A stretch of DNA of 64,000 nucleotides from Sporosarcina sp. ACRSM (GTDB taxonomy: Bacteria > Bacillota > Bacilli > Bacillales_A > Planococcaceae). Position numbers and translations under genes: made by a program. The notes under the pieces were generated by a model. The model worked only from the letters and a program-made list of their open reading frames with translations, was not told the origin of the DNA and did no database searches. The stretch is taken from contig NZ_JAKRNU010000006.1 of NCBI RefSeq assembly GCF_022346545.1, positions 1 through 64,000 of the forward strand. The letters are read 5' to 3'. Position 1 is the first letter of the stretch; every line of letters starts with the position of its first letter. Of this stretch, positions 43,964 to 52,849 are shown piece after piece.

Positions 43964-44515
43964 TCAATAATAAGGCGAGATTAGAATATAGACTAATACA
44001 CCTGTAAAGCTAACATAGAGCCAAATCGGCATCGTCCAGCGTGCAATTTTCTTATGACGCTCGTTTTCCATATTCCAAGCGCGAGCCACAGTGGTCAGCG
44101 CAAGCGGAACAATTGCAGCCGCAAGAAGAATATGGGTAATTAACACAAAATAATAGAATCCTGCCATAAAACCTTCTCCACCATAAGGCGTGGACGGCGA
44201 TAGATAATGGAACGCTACATATGTAACAAGAAAAAGGGACGTCGTCGTAAACGCCGCGTAAATGAAACGGCGATGGACAGTGACGTTGCGTTTCACAATC
44301 GCGATAAGCGCAGCCAATAAAAATAAAAACGTAAAGCTATTTAAAATGGCATTGATCAACGGTAATATCGTCACATCAAATAAATCGAAATCCTCAACGC
44401 CCGGCAAACCGGACAACACACCAATCGCCCCGATCAAAATGATAGATAACGCAATAATCAGCGGTCTATAATTCCGTTTTTGAAACGGCTTTGACGTACC
44501 TTCAATGTTCTTCAA
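43964..44515 (-). CDS. CtaM/DUF420-like membrane protein
   Basis: 183 residues from TTG 44515, with GGAG 8 bases upstream; GTG 44524 overlaps the binding site. About five helices with conserved histidines (VHRRFIYA, VAFHYLS, ITHILLAA), typical of DUF420. Members include B. subtilis YozB and S. aureus CtaM, needed for maturation of heme-copper oxidases. Not adjacent to cta genes here. Function assigned by family. Confidence 0.85.
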   Translation of the reverse strand: MKNIEGTSKPFQKRNYRPLIIALSIILIGAIGVLSGLPGVEDFDLFDVTILPLINAILNSFTFLFLLAALIAIVKRNVTVHRRFIYAAFTTTSLFLVTYVAFHYLSPSTPYGGEGFMAGFYYFVLITHILLAAAIVPLALTTVARAWNMENERHKKIARWTMPIWLYVSFTGVLVYILISPYY

Positions 44516-44586
44516 AACATTCACTCCAATTTCAATTAGATCAAATTAATGACATTCATGTCTCCTTTAATTGTATAGCAATATAC

Positions 44587-44618
44587 AAAAAAGTGCCCTA
44601 AAATTGAGCACTTTTTTG
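44587..44618 (-). terminator. Terminator of the ABC ATPase gene
   Basis: AAAAAAGTGC-cctaaaattga-GCACTTTTTT, 9 bases beyond the minus-strand stop at 44627. Confidence 0.85.
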
Positions 44619-44626
44619 TGAACATC

Positions 44627-45427
44627 TTATCGGATTGTCGATTCTTCCTTAACCGCAAGCCAAGGACGATTCTGTTCCCACCTCACCGTAACAGGAACCT
44701 TGTACGTTTCGGACAATAATTCCGGCTTCAATACCTCTTCTTTCGGGCCTTTGGCAACAATTTTCCCATCTTTTAAAAGCAACACATGGGTAATCTCTTT
44801 TACCAATTCTTCAATATGATGGGTAACATAAATGATATGACATTTCTTCTCAACAACTTCTTCCAGCACGCCAAGAAATTGCTCACGTGATAAAATATCC
44901 AGACCGGAACAAGGCTCATCCAAAATAAGCATCTTCGGATCACTCATCAATGCACGCGCAATCAAGACACGCCGTTTTTCCCCTTCGGACAATAGATGAT
45001 ACGGTTTCCCTTTCAAATAAGCCAATCGCAAACTTTCCAACAAATGATCCGCCTTCTCCCAATCCTCCGGCGCCACTTGCTCATAAATACCAAAACTCGC
45101 AAATTTCCCGCTCACGATCACCCGCTCCACTTTTTCCTTATTAAAGAAGTCCGCAAAGCGATCTAAGGAACTGCTGACGAACCCGATTTTTTTCCGTAGC
45201 TCCGGCAAATTGGTTTTGCCGAACAGATTACCGAGCACTTGCACTTCACCACTTGATGGAAAATGATATCCCGATACAATATTGAGCAACGACGTCTTCC
45301 CCGAACCGTTCAAACCAAGGATTCCCCAATGCTCATCAGGCTGTATATTCCAATCAATGTCCTGTAAAATTTCTTTATCCCCTCTTTGGAATGAAACATT
45401 TTTCAATGTAACGATTTCATTCATCAT
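44627..45427 (-). CDS. ABC transporter ATP-binding protein (YlmA-like)
   Basis: 266 residues. Walker A GLNGSGKTS, signature LLSEGEKRRVLIARAL, Walker B MLILDEPCSG and switch His in VTHHIEEL. No permease or binding protein is adjacent. The length and lone position resemble B. subtilis YlmA and the molybdate-type ModF half-proteins. Partner and substrate unknown. Confidence 0.88.
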   Translation of the reverse strand: MMNEIVTLKNVSFQRGDKEILQDIDWNIQPDEHWGILGLNGSGKTSLLNIVSGYHFPSSGEVQVLGNLFGKTNLPELRKKIGFVSSSLDRFADFFNKEKVERVIVSGKFASFGIYEQVAPEDWEKADHLLESLRLAYLKGKPYHLLSEGEKRRVLIARALMSDPKMLILDEPCSGLDILSREQFLGVLEEVVEKKCHIIYVTHHIEELVKEITHVLLLKDGKIVAKGPKEEVLKPELLSETYKVPVTVRWEQNRPWLAVKEESTIR

Positions 45428-45591
45428 AAATCCCCCTCATATGTAGATTTGCAAAATTCACGCTATAAATTCTATAGTTAACTGTAAGTGAATTACGCAT
45501 TTTTTTCAATTCGAAACCCGAAATTCTTTTCATGAATGTTATGAATTTCTGCTATACTATTGAAAAGTCATGTGAATAGGGATGAATACTA

Positions 45592-46497
45592 ATGGATTTA
45601 ATCATGATTCTATTACCCGTTTTTATTATTTTCTTCATTGGGTATATGGGACAAAAACTGATCGGATTCGATATTAAATCAATTTCGACAGCTGCTCTTT
45701 ATTTAATGTCGCCCTTTTTGGCATTTCGCACATTTTATTCGAACGAGTTGACGATGGACTATTTTTATATCGTTCTCTTCAGTTTAATTTTGACAGTTGT
45801 TCTGCTACTCATCGTTTGGCTCACTTCAGTCGCCATGAAAGCGACACGCCCTGAACGTTCCGCAATGATCCTTGGTGGTGTGTTCATGAATAGCGGAAAT
45901 TACGGTGCACCAGTCGTCCTCTTCGCTTTTGGAGCTGTCGGCTTTGACTACGCGGTCATTATGATGGTGCTCCAATCTTTGTTAATGAACACTGTTGGCA
46001 TCTTTTTTGCCTCGTTAGGAGGAGAAGAAAAAGCGACATGGCGCCAAGCTTTTCAACGTGTGATTCGTATGCCGCTCATTTATGCGGCTTTTTTAGGTCT
46101 TGGCCTTCAATTGCTACACGTGCACGTTCCAAATACGTTAATGGAAGGAATCAGTCTGGTGGCAGATGCCTCGATTCCGACCGTCATGCTGGTCCTCGGG
46201 ATGCAACTTGCTGTCATTGCAAGAAAACGAGTCGCTTACCGCTACGTGACCGCCGTCTCGGTCATTCGAATGGTTGTGTCGCCAATACTCGCCGTCGCGA
46301 TTGTCTATTTCATGCCAATCAATGATTTATTAAAAGCGGTAATCATTCTTCAATCCTCGATGCCTGCAGCTGCTAATACGACGATGTTCGCCTTGCAATT
46401 CGGGACAGAGCCTGATCTTGTATCATTCACCACTTTCATCACGACGATCCTTAGTATCCTTTCGATTCCAGTCGTGTTGCTGTTCCTTGGTGTTTAA
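45592..46497 (+). CDS. AEC-family transporter
   Basis: 301 residues with about ten helices. The auxin-efflux-carrier family pattern is visible: an N-terminal GYMGQKL, MNSGNYGAPVVLFAFG after the fourth helix, and SSMPAAANTTMFALQFG near the C-terminus. Weak ribosome binding site (GGGATG). Bacterial members export or import malate, malonate or similar acids. No context for the substrate. Confidence 0.87.
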   Translation: MDLIMILLPVFIIFFIGYMGQKLIGFDIKSISTAALYLMSPFLAFRTFYSNELTMDYFYIVLFSLILTVVLLLIVWLTSVAMKATRPERSAMILGGVFMNSGNYGAPVVLFAFGAVGFDYAVIMMVLQSLLMNTVGIFFASLGGEEKATWRQAFQRVIRMPLIYAAFLGLGLQLLHVHVPNTLMEGISLVADASIPTVMLVLGMQLAVIARKRVAYRYVTAVSVIRMVVSPILAVAIVYFMPINDLLKAVIILQSSMPAAANTTMFALQFGTEPDLVSFTTFITTILSILSIPVVLLFLGV

Positions 46498-46607
46498 CAG
46501 TTTCACCAAGCAATTGCATCCACCTTAGCAACATTTCCTTTCTTCGTATAACTTGGCGCTTCATCGGTTAAATTGAAGATAGCGGACTTGTAGAAAGGAC
46601 GATCGCC

Positions 46608-47051
46608 TTGAAAAGTAAACGAACCATACATATCTTGGTATTATGTACAGCTATGCTCGTCTTGAGTGCATGCACCAATCGAAACCTCGTGACCAACCCG
46701 CCTTCAGAAACAGCAGAAGAATCCCTTGGCGAAACATACGGCTTCACACAATTCAACGTGGCCATTGATACGAAAGAAATGAAACAAGCGATGACAGCCA
46801 ATTACGATGAAAAACGTGACAAAACAGAAGCCATCTATGAAAACAAAATCGAGGACCTTTACTTACACGGCAACGCAGCAATGGATAAACTCGATACCAT
46901 TTTCAACGACCTATCTATCGAACCGGATATGGACGCCGAAGACATGGTAAAGAAAGCTTCGGAGGCATTCGAAGTCATCGATTACACCACACTGAAATTA
47001 ACAATCAAATTCAAAGGATACGATACAAAGGAAATGATGATGACAAAGTAA
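46608..47051 (+). CDS. YusW-family lipoprotein
   Basis: 147 residues from TTG 46608 (AAAGGACG upstream). Lipobox VLSAC at residues 18-22, so the protein is anchored outside the membrane. The mature domain FTQFNVAIDTKEMKQAM...YDEKRDKTEAIYENK matches the YusW domain of bacilli. Function unknown. Confidence 0.82.
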   Translation: MKSKRTIHILVLCTAMLVLSACTNRNLVTNPPSETAEESLGETYGFTQFNVAIDTKEMKQAMTANYDEKRDKTEAIYENKIEDLYLHGNAAMDKLDTIFNDLSIEPDMDAEDMVKKASEAFEVIDYTTLKLTIKFKGYDTKEMMMTK

Positions 47052-47140
47052 AATCAGAATGGAATTTCTGATATAATTTCTCCGTTTTGGGCAATATTAT
47101 GAGAGCATGCATATTTCTCAATGAGTGGAGGGAATTTACT

Positions 47141-47377
47141 GTGGCAAAAATTGCAGTGGAACAACCTTTTGAAGACGTTAAGACAGCCCTAGAGCAAAAA
47201 GGACATGAAGTACAAATGTTTAACACGGATGAAAATGTTTCAGGTTTTGATATCGGCGTCGTCAGATCCATCAACGAAGGAAATAATGACGAATTTGATT
47301 TTCCCGTCGTCAGTATGAAAGGCATGTCCATCGAAGATGTTATCGGTGCCGTTGAAACGCGCGTCAATCAAATGTAA
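47141..47377 (+). CDS. YkuS family (UPF0180) small protein
   Basis: 78 residues from GTG 47141, GGAGG 9 bases upstream (the frame opens at 47087 without a site). KIAVEQPFEDVKTALEQKGH, VSGFDIGVVRSINE and SIEDVIGAVETRVNQM are characteristic of UPF0180. Its last 30 bases and terminator are the left copy of a 68-bp direct repeat whose second copy lies ten kilobases away. Confidence 0.88.
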   Translation: MAKIAVEQPFEDVKTALEQKGHEVQMFNTDENVSGFDIGVVRSINEGNNDEFDFPVVSMKGMSIEDVIGAVETRVNQM

Positions 47378-47415
47378 ACACTATGGAAGCAGCATCGGAA
47401 TAGATGCTGCTTTTT
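47348..47415. repeat. Left direct repeat of the catabolic island (ykuS 3' end + terminator)
   Basis: 68 bp identical at 64 positions to 57102-57169. It includes the codons for VETRVNQM, the stop and the hairpin AGCAGCATC/GATGCTGC. Confidence 0.92.
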
Positions 47416-47416
47416 A
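47389..47416 (+). terminator. ykuS terminator
   Basis: AGCAGCATC-ggaata-GATGCTGCTTTTT. Confidence 0.9.
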
Positions 47417-47432
47417 ATGTTTCCATTATCCA

Positions 47433-47662
47433 CAATGCTTTACCTAACGTTCACAACGTTTCAGGCGAACTAGACAATACTCTCGACAAATACCAACAAT
47501 ACTTGATCAAAACTACACAATCCCCGCACAAGTAAACAACGCTTCCCGACATGTTCGCAACGCTTTACATGAACTAAACAACGCTCTAAGAAAACCTAAT
47601 AATGCCTTACCATAGCTAAACAACGTTCACGCTCTACCATAAAATGCTCAATTGTCTCTTTT
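47433..47662. repeat. Phased 21-bp intergenic array (CAACGCT heads)
   Basis: Heads CAA(C/T)GCT and variants start at 47433, 47454, 47475, 47497, 47518, 47537, 47558, 47579, 47600, 47621 and 47642. Seven of ten steps are... counted as: 21, 21, 22, 21, 19, 21, 21, 21, 21, 21. Spacers are dissimilar, often ending CTAAA. Located between ykuS and the converging M20 gene. No open frame with a binding site. Confidence 0.9.
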
Positions 47663-47923
47663 ACCCCCAAAAAAGCCGGAAGAATCATTCTCCCGGTCAT
47701 TTTTATATTCATCCAAGCTGTTCATATGGCCGCTCAATCGCGTCAATTAATAACGTAAACCATTTATACTTCAATCGCATGGCGAATGCTTGAAAACAAA
47801 AAAATCCACTAAGGAACTTTGACAGTCCTTGAACGGATTTTTCTATTTATACTTTCGATATACTGTCTGCTATTCACGATGTAAGATACTCTCTCACACC
47901 AATATTCGATCAAGCATCCCTGA
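47663..47923. other. Intergenic stretch at the left end of the island
   Basis: A hairpin of GCCGG/CCCGGTC near 47675-47700 and the terminator of the M20 gene (47798-47842). Otherwise AT-rich, nothing recognisable. Confidence 0.5.
47798..47842 (-). terminator. Terminator at the end of the island transcript
   Basis: AAAAATCCACTAAGGA / TCCTTGAACGGATTTTT, imperfect stem with a T-run on both strands, 82 bases after the minus-strand stop. Confidence 0.6.
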
Positions 47924-49252
47924 CTAATCAATACAACTTCCTTTGATATTTGAAACTTTATTCATACGCTCTACAAATCTTTTTAGTACATGCACCGCCA
48001 GCACACAATCGTTGAGTGAAGACCATTCCATTGGGCTATGGCTAATCCCATCTTTACTACGAACAAATAACATTGCAACCGGAATATCCTCACCAATAAT
48101 CATCGCATCATGCCCTGCACCACTTGGGACTTTTAAAACATCGAGATTAAGATCGCTAAAGGCTTCGGATAATTCTTCTTGTAACTCCGTTTTTATCAAG
48201 ACGGGTGGAATTCGCATTAATTCTTTCGTATGCACCCTTACTGAATACTCTTTTTCTATACCTATTATCAGCTTTTGCATACGGGTAATCAGTATTTCTC
48301 TTGTATCTTCATGAATGTCGCGGATATCTGCGTAAAGCGTCACTTTTCCAGGTATCACATTCACACCGTTAGGCTCAACAAACATTTTCCCCACTGTTGC
48401 AACGGATGAATCACTAACTTGTTTCGGCAGATGACTTAGTTCGTGTATAAATTTGCCGGCAGCTACAAGCGCATCAGATCTGATGTCCATTGGTGTACTA
48501 CCTGCATGCCCTGGATCTCCATAAAATGTGATCTCGAACCATGAGGGCCCCGCAATGCCACTAACTATCCCACAAGGAAGATTTGCCTTTTCGAGTTTCT
48601 TACCTTGTTCAATATGAACCTCAACGTATAACTCAATTTCCTCGCGATTCCGTTTTGCTCGTCTAAAGCCCTCAATCGATAAACCATCTGAATTCAATAC
48701 CTCTTCAAAAGTTAGATCATTACCATCTTTTTGCTTCATCAACTCCTCTATCTTAGCTTGACCCATCATCGCTTTGCTTCCGATATATCCGTCGTTAAAA
48801 CGGGAGCCCTCTTCATCTGAAAAAATGACAACTTCAAATGGATATTCCGGTCGATAATTTGTTTTATTCCAGGCTTCTACAACTTCTAATGCCGCAACTA
48901 CTCCTAACGCTCCATCAAAATGACCCCCATTTGGAACTGTGTCAACATGTGATCCAGATAAAATAGCGGGCCGATCATCTTCTTTCCCCTTCATTCTACC
49001 AAAAACATTTCCAGCCCCATCTTCACGTACCACTAACCCTGCCTGTCGCATCCAGTCTTTCACTAATTCTTTCGCCTGTCTCTCCTCTTTAGAAAAACCT
49101 AGGCGCCGGGAACCCCCTTCTTCAGTCATTCCAATTTTAGCTAATTCAGCTAATCGTTCGGCAATTCTCCCACCCTTTACTCCGTCAACATCCGATTCCT
49201 TATCGCTGTAGTTCATTAACAACTTTCTGAGTAGTGAATCTTGTTCATGCAA
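47924..49252 (-). CDS. M20 amidohydrolase (allantoate / N-carbamoyl-amino-acid hydrolase type)
   Basis: 442 residues from TTG 49252, GGAGG 10 bases upstream. Binuclear zinc ligands typical of the AmaB/AllC subfamily: SGSHVDTVPNGGHFDGALG (His102, Asp113), FSDEEGSRF (Glu147/148), VEVHIEQG and a late PSGAGHDAMI histidine. The subfamily hydrolyses C-N bonds in N-carbamoyl amino acids, allantoate or related ureides; which of these cannot be told. Last gene of the island set, 16 bases after the LacI regulator. Confidence 0.9.
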   Translation of the reverse strand: MHEQDSLLRKLLMNYSDKESDVDGVKGGRIAERLAELAKIGMTEEGGSRRLGFSKEERQAKELVKDWMRQAGLVVREDGAGNVFGRMKGKEDDRPAILSGSHVDTVPNGGHFDGALGVVAALEVVEAWNKTNYRPEYPFEVVIFSDEEGSRFNDGYIGSKAMMGQAKIEELMKQKDGNDLTFEEVLNSDGLSIEGFRRAKRNREEIELYVEVHIEQGKKLEKANLPCGIVSGIAGPSWFEITFYGDPGHAGSTPMDIRSDALVAAGKFIHELSHLPKQVSDSSVATVGKMFVEPNGVNVIPGKVTLYADIRDIHEDTREILITRMQKLIIGIEKEYSVRVHTKELMRIPPVLIKTELQEELSEAFSDLNLDVLKVPSGAGHDAMIIGEDIPVAMLFVRSKDGISHSPMEWSSLNDCVLAVHVLKRFVERMNKVSNIKGSCID

Positions 49253-49268
49253 TGTACTTATTCCTCCC

Positions 49269-50279
49269 TTAGGAAATCACTTTCGAATTCCCTTTTGTCG
49301 ATCCCCTCACTACAAGTTCAACATCTATTTCATGTGATTTGTGCAGTAATAAAGAGCCTTCTATTTTTTTGATTAATAGACTTGTAGCTAATGATCCAAT
49401 TTGATAAATAGGCTGAGCAATCGTAGTAATTTCTGGTTCCGTTATTTCAGTCAGTTCGATTCCGTCAAAACCGATCAGAGAAATTTGGTCAGGTACTTTA
49501 ATTTTTAGTTGTTTAAGTTTTTTCAAAGCCCCTAGCGCCATTAAGTCATTTCCAGTAAAAATGCCATCTACGTCTGGATGCCTCTTTAATAGTAGTCCAA
49601 CCGCATCCATACCGCCTTTAATTGTAAAATCACCCTGCTCAAGTAGACTTGGCGTATACCAAGAAAACTCTTTTACAGCTTCTTCGAATCCTAACAAACG
49701 CTCTCTCGCTGTCGCTACTTCCTGAGGTCCATATATGTGAGCGATTTTGTTGCATCCTATTTCCAACAAATGCCGCACTGCTAACTTTGCGCCCTCTCTA
49801 TTGTTAGAACGAACCACTAAACATATGTCCTCTCCCGGCGCCCGGTCCAATACAACCAATGGGATTTTTTCTTCCTCTAGGGTTTTTATTTCTGGTTCCT
49901 GGAGTGTATGTCCAGCAAATAGGATACCGTCTACAAATCTGTCTTTCATTTTTCTAATATAGTCTTTTTCCTTGTTCGTATCACTGTCCGTGTTACATAA
50001 AAATACCGTATAACCTTGACTGGAAGCACTGTCTTCTACCGCACGAGCCAACTCACTAAAAAAAGGATTTGAAATATCAGGGAGAATCAAAGCCATTGTT
50101 TTTGTTTTTCCACTGGCTAATCCTTTGGCGATGGAATTGGGCTTATACTTCAACAATTCAATGGCATTATTCACTTTTTTCTTTGTCTCACCGTTTACAT
50201 AACCGTTTTGATTAATAACTCTTGAAACCGTAGCAATCGACACATTTGCCAATTTTGCCACATCACGAATAGTAGCCAT
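49269..50279 (-). CDS. LacI-family transcriptional regulator
   Basis: 336 residues from ATG 50279 (GGAGAG 6 bases upstream). The N-terminal helix-turn-helix TIRDVAKLANVSIATVSRVIN and hinge YKPNSIAKGLASGKT are followed by a periplasmic-binding-protein-like effector domain (ILPDISNPFFSELARAVED, ending SLIGFDGIELTE). Most like ribose-type RbsR proteins. Encoded within the cluster; the palindromes GTAACCGGTTAC at 55909 and 56883 are its likely operators. Confidence 0.93.
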   Translation of the reverse strand: MATIRDVAKLANVSIATVSRVINQNGYVNGETKKKVNNAIELLKYKPNSIAKGLASGKTKTMALILPDISNPFFSELARAVEDSASSQGYTVFLCNTDSDTNKEKDYIRKMKDRFVDGILFAGHTLQEPEIKTLEEEKIPLVVLDRAPGEDICLVVRSNNREGAKLAVRHLLEIGCNKIAHIYGPQEVATARERLLGFEEAVKEFSWYTPSLLEQGDFTIKGGMDAVGLLLKRHPDVDGIFTGNDLMALGALKKLKQLKIKVPDQISLIGFDGIELTEITEPEITTIAQPIYQIGSLATSLLIKKIEGSLLLHKSHEIDVELVVRGSTKGNSKVIS

Positions 50280-50323
50280 ACTGCACTCTCCTGTTTCTCG
50301 GAGAACAGCTAGGTCTGCAATTT

Positions 50324-51319
50324 TCACGCAGCTGTCCTCTTCTCTTTCAACGAATTTAACCATACCGCAAGCAAAATTACTGCACCTTTTATAATCAACT
50401 GATGGTATGAAGGAACATTCAATAAATTCAAACCGTTGTTCAGGATAGAGATAATTGCTACCCCCATGAGTGTCCCTGTAATTTTCCCCTCTCCACCAAA
50501 TAGGTTTGTACCGCCTAGTACAACAGCTGCAATTGCATCCAATTCGGATCCTGTACCGGCATTAGGAGACCCCGTTGACAACCTTGAAGCCAATAAAATA
50601 CCTGCTAACGCTGTAATAGATGCACCTAAAACATAGACACCCATTTTTACTTTCTTAACGTTAATCCCACATAACCTTGCAGCTTCCTCATTATCACCAA
50701 CGGCATAGACATACCTTCCAAATTTAGTTTGAGATAACAAAAGATAACCAATAATTGAAACGACAACTAGTAGGAGTATAGGCACAGGGATAGGTCCAAT
50801 ATATCCTCTTCCTAAAAAGCGAAATGCTTCGTTTGAAACGATAATCGGACTTCCTTGGGTAATAACAAAGGCCAAGCCACTTAAAATGGTCATCATGGCC
50901 AATGTTACAATAAATGGTGGTATTTTTTGTGTAGCAACAATACCTCCTATTATGAAACCAATTACTCCACCTGCGGCAATTGTGAGTAATATTGCGAATG
51001 GTAAAGGCACTCCTGCCGCTAGCAAACTAGCTATAATTACTCCTGAAACTGCAATTTGTGATCCCGCACTTAAATCAATACCACCCGTAATAATAATGAA
51101 CGTCATTCCCACAGCCATTATACACAATACAGCAGACTGTCTAGATACGTTTAGCAAATTATCTACTGTTAAAAAGTCACTCGAAACAATGGACATAATA
51201 ATGAAAAGAAGCACAACACCAATTATCGCTATACCTTTATCTAACAAAAAATGAACCGCTTTCTTAGAAAAATCGGATTTTGTATTCATGGTCTTTAATT
51301 CTGTTGTATTATTTTGCAT
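50324..51319 (-). CDS. RbsC-like ABC sugar permease
   Basis: 331 residues from ATG 51319 (GGAGG 8 bases upstream), overlapping the end of the ATPase gene by 11 bases. About eight to ten helices, with the family signatures GITFIIITGGIDLSAGSQIA written here as MTFIIITGGIDLSAGS, and GGTNLFGGEGKITGTLMG near the end. Works with the ATPase and binding protein encoded just upstream. Confidence 0.93.
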   Translation of the reverse strand: MQNNTTELKTMNTKSDFSKKAVHFLLDKGIAIIGVVLLFIIMSIVSSDFLTVDNLLNVSRQSAVLCIMAVGMTFIIITGGIDLSAGSQIAVSGVIIASLLAAGVPLPFAILLTIAAGGVIGFIIGGIVATQKIPPFIVTLAMMTILSGLAFVITQGSPIIVSNEAFRFLGRGYIGPIPVPILLLVVVSIIGYLLLSQTKFGRYVYAVGDNEEAARLCGINVKKVKMGVYVLGASITALAGILLASRLSTGSPNAGTGSELDAIAAVVLGGTNLFGGEGKITGTLMGVAIISILNNGLNLLNVPSYHQLIIKGAVILLAVWLNSLKEKRTAA

Positions 51320-52814
51320 TAACAGTTCCTCCAAATGCAAGATTTATAATGTTATCAGGATTGATATCTACTCGGCTCAATTCTCCTGATATTTCACCCT
51401 CATGCATGACTATAACTCGATCACTCATCCCGACAATTTCATCAACTTCTGATGAAATCATAATGATAGCCGTACCTTGCTTTGCCATTTCAGTAATTTG
51501 TGAATAAATATCTGTTTTCGCACCAACATCAACACCGCGGCATGGTTCATCCAAGATGAGCACTTTGGGCTTTTGGATCATCCACCGTGCCAAAATAGCC
51601 TTTTGCTGGTTTCCACCACTTAAATTCGATATTCTTTGCTCCAAATTAGCTGTTTTTATATTCAACTTCTGCTTATAAAGGTTCGCAATCTCCTTTTCTT
51701 TTTTATTTGAAACAAACATCCCCCCCGAAAGTAAAGATAAATTCGCTAGTGAGATATTTTCCATTACACTTCTTTTCAAGACTAGCCCTGTTTCCTTTCT
51801 ATTTTCAGTAACAAATCCAATACCATTTGAAATGGCTTCTCTAGGCGATTTAATGTTGACTTTTCGACCATCTATCAAGATCTCCCCCTCGTTGAGGGAC
51901 ATCACTCCAAACAAGGCTTCTGCTATTTCAGTACGCCCTGATCCTACCAAACCCGCAACACCCAAGATTTCTCCTCCTCTTACGGAGAAGCTGATATCTT
52001 TAAATATGCCATCTTTCCTTAACTTCCTTGTCTCGATTACGATGTCCTTAAGTGGGACTTCCGTTTTCCCAAAGAAGTCTTCAAGCTTTCGATTTACCAT
52101 CAACTGCACAAGATCATTCGTTCCATCAATCTGATCGACTGGAAGTGTCTGAATATACGTACCATCACGTAAAATCGTTACGGTATCACAAACCCTAAAT
52201 ATTTCAGGCATTCGGTGAGACACATAAATAACGCTAACACCTTTAGATTTCAACTTTTCTACAAGAGACAGAAGTACTTCTGTCTCTCTTTCCGATAGAG
52301 ATGAAGTAGGCTCATCCATAATCAGTACATTGGCATTTTGAGAAATAGCTCGAGCTATTTCAATCATTTGCTTCTGGGCAATACTTAATTCACCTGCCAT
52401 TGTTTTAGGGTCTAGTTCAATTTGCAGTGAACTCAGTACTGCCTGCGCATCACTGTTCATTTTTTTCCAGTCAATCAAGCCTAGCATCTTCGTCGGCTGT
52501 TCCCCTAGGAAAATATTTTCAGCAATTGATAAATGATTCGCAATGTTTAATTCTTGATAAATACAGTGGATCCCAAGCTCTTTTGCTTTCTTTGGGTTCA
52601 TTCCTTCAATTGTTTTTCCCTCGTAAATAATCTCTCCACTCGTTTTCGCATAGGCACCTGTTAAGATTTTAATAAGAGTCGACTTTCCAGCCCCATTTTC
52701 TCCAACAAGGCCATGCGCGCTTCCTGGCATCAACGTGAGGGAAACCCCTTTCAATGCCTTAACTCCTGAGAACTCTTTTGTTATATGATTTAATTGAAGC
52801 CTTGGGGTTGACAC
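51309..52814 (-). CDS. RbsA-like ABC sugar ATPase (two nucleotide-binding domains)
   Basis: 501 residues from GTG 52814, CGGAGG upstream. First ATPase domain: GENGAGKST, LSIAQKQMIEIARA, LIMDEPTSSL. Second domain: degenerate P-loop GLVGSGRTE, with intact LSGGNQQKAILARW and LILDEPCRGVD. This double-domain architecture is standard for RbsA-type importers. Substrate probably a sugar or nucleoside-like compound. Confidence 0.94.
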   Translation of the reverse strand: MSTPRLQLNHITKEFSGVKALKGVSLTLMPGSAHGLVGENGAGKSTLIKILTGAYAKTSGEIIYEGKTIEGMNPKKAKELGIHCIYQELNIANHLSIAENIFLGEQPTKMLGLIDWKKMNSDAQAVLSSLQIELDPKTMAGELSIAQKQMIEIARAISQNANVLIMDEPTSSLSERETEVLLSLVEKLKSKGVSVIYVSHRMPEIFRVCDTVTILRDGTYIQTLPVDQIDGTNDLVQLMVNRKLEDFFGKTEVPLKDIVIETRKLRKDGIFKDISFSVRGGEILGVAGLVGSGRTEIAEALFGVMSLNEGEILIDGRKVNIKSPREAISNGIGFVTENRKETGLVLKRSVMENISLANLSLLSGGMFVSNKKEKEIANLYKQKLNIKTANLEQRISNLSGGNQQKAILARWMIQKPKVLILDEPCRGVDVGAKTDIYSQITEMAKQGTAIIMISSEVDEIVGMSDRVIVMHEGEISGELSRVDINPDNIINLAFGGTVNAK

Positions 52815-52849
52815 AAGACATTACCTCCGTTTCCGGCTAAAATCCTTGA

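Noticed and set aside
47087..47140. Upstream extension of the YkuS protein
   Set aside because: No ribosome binding site before 47087, whereas GGAGG precedes GTG 47141 and the family starts there.
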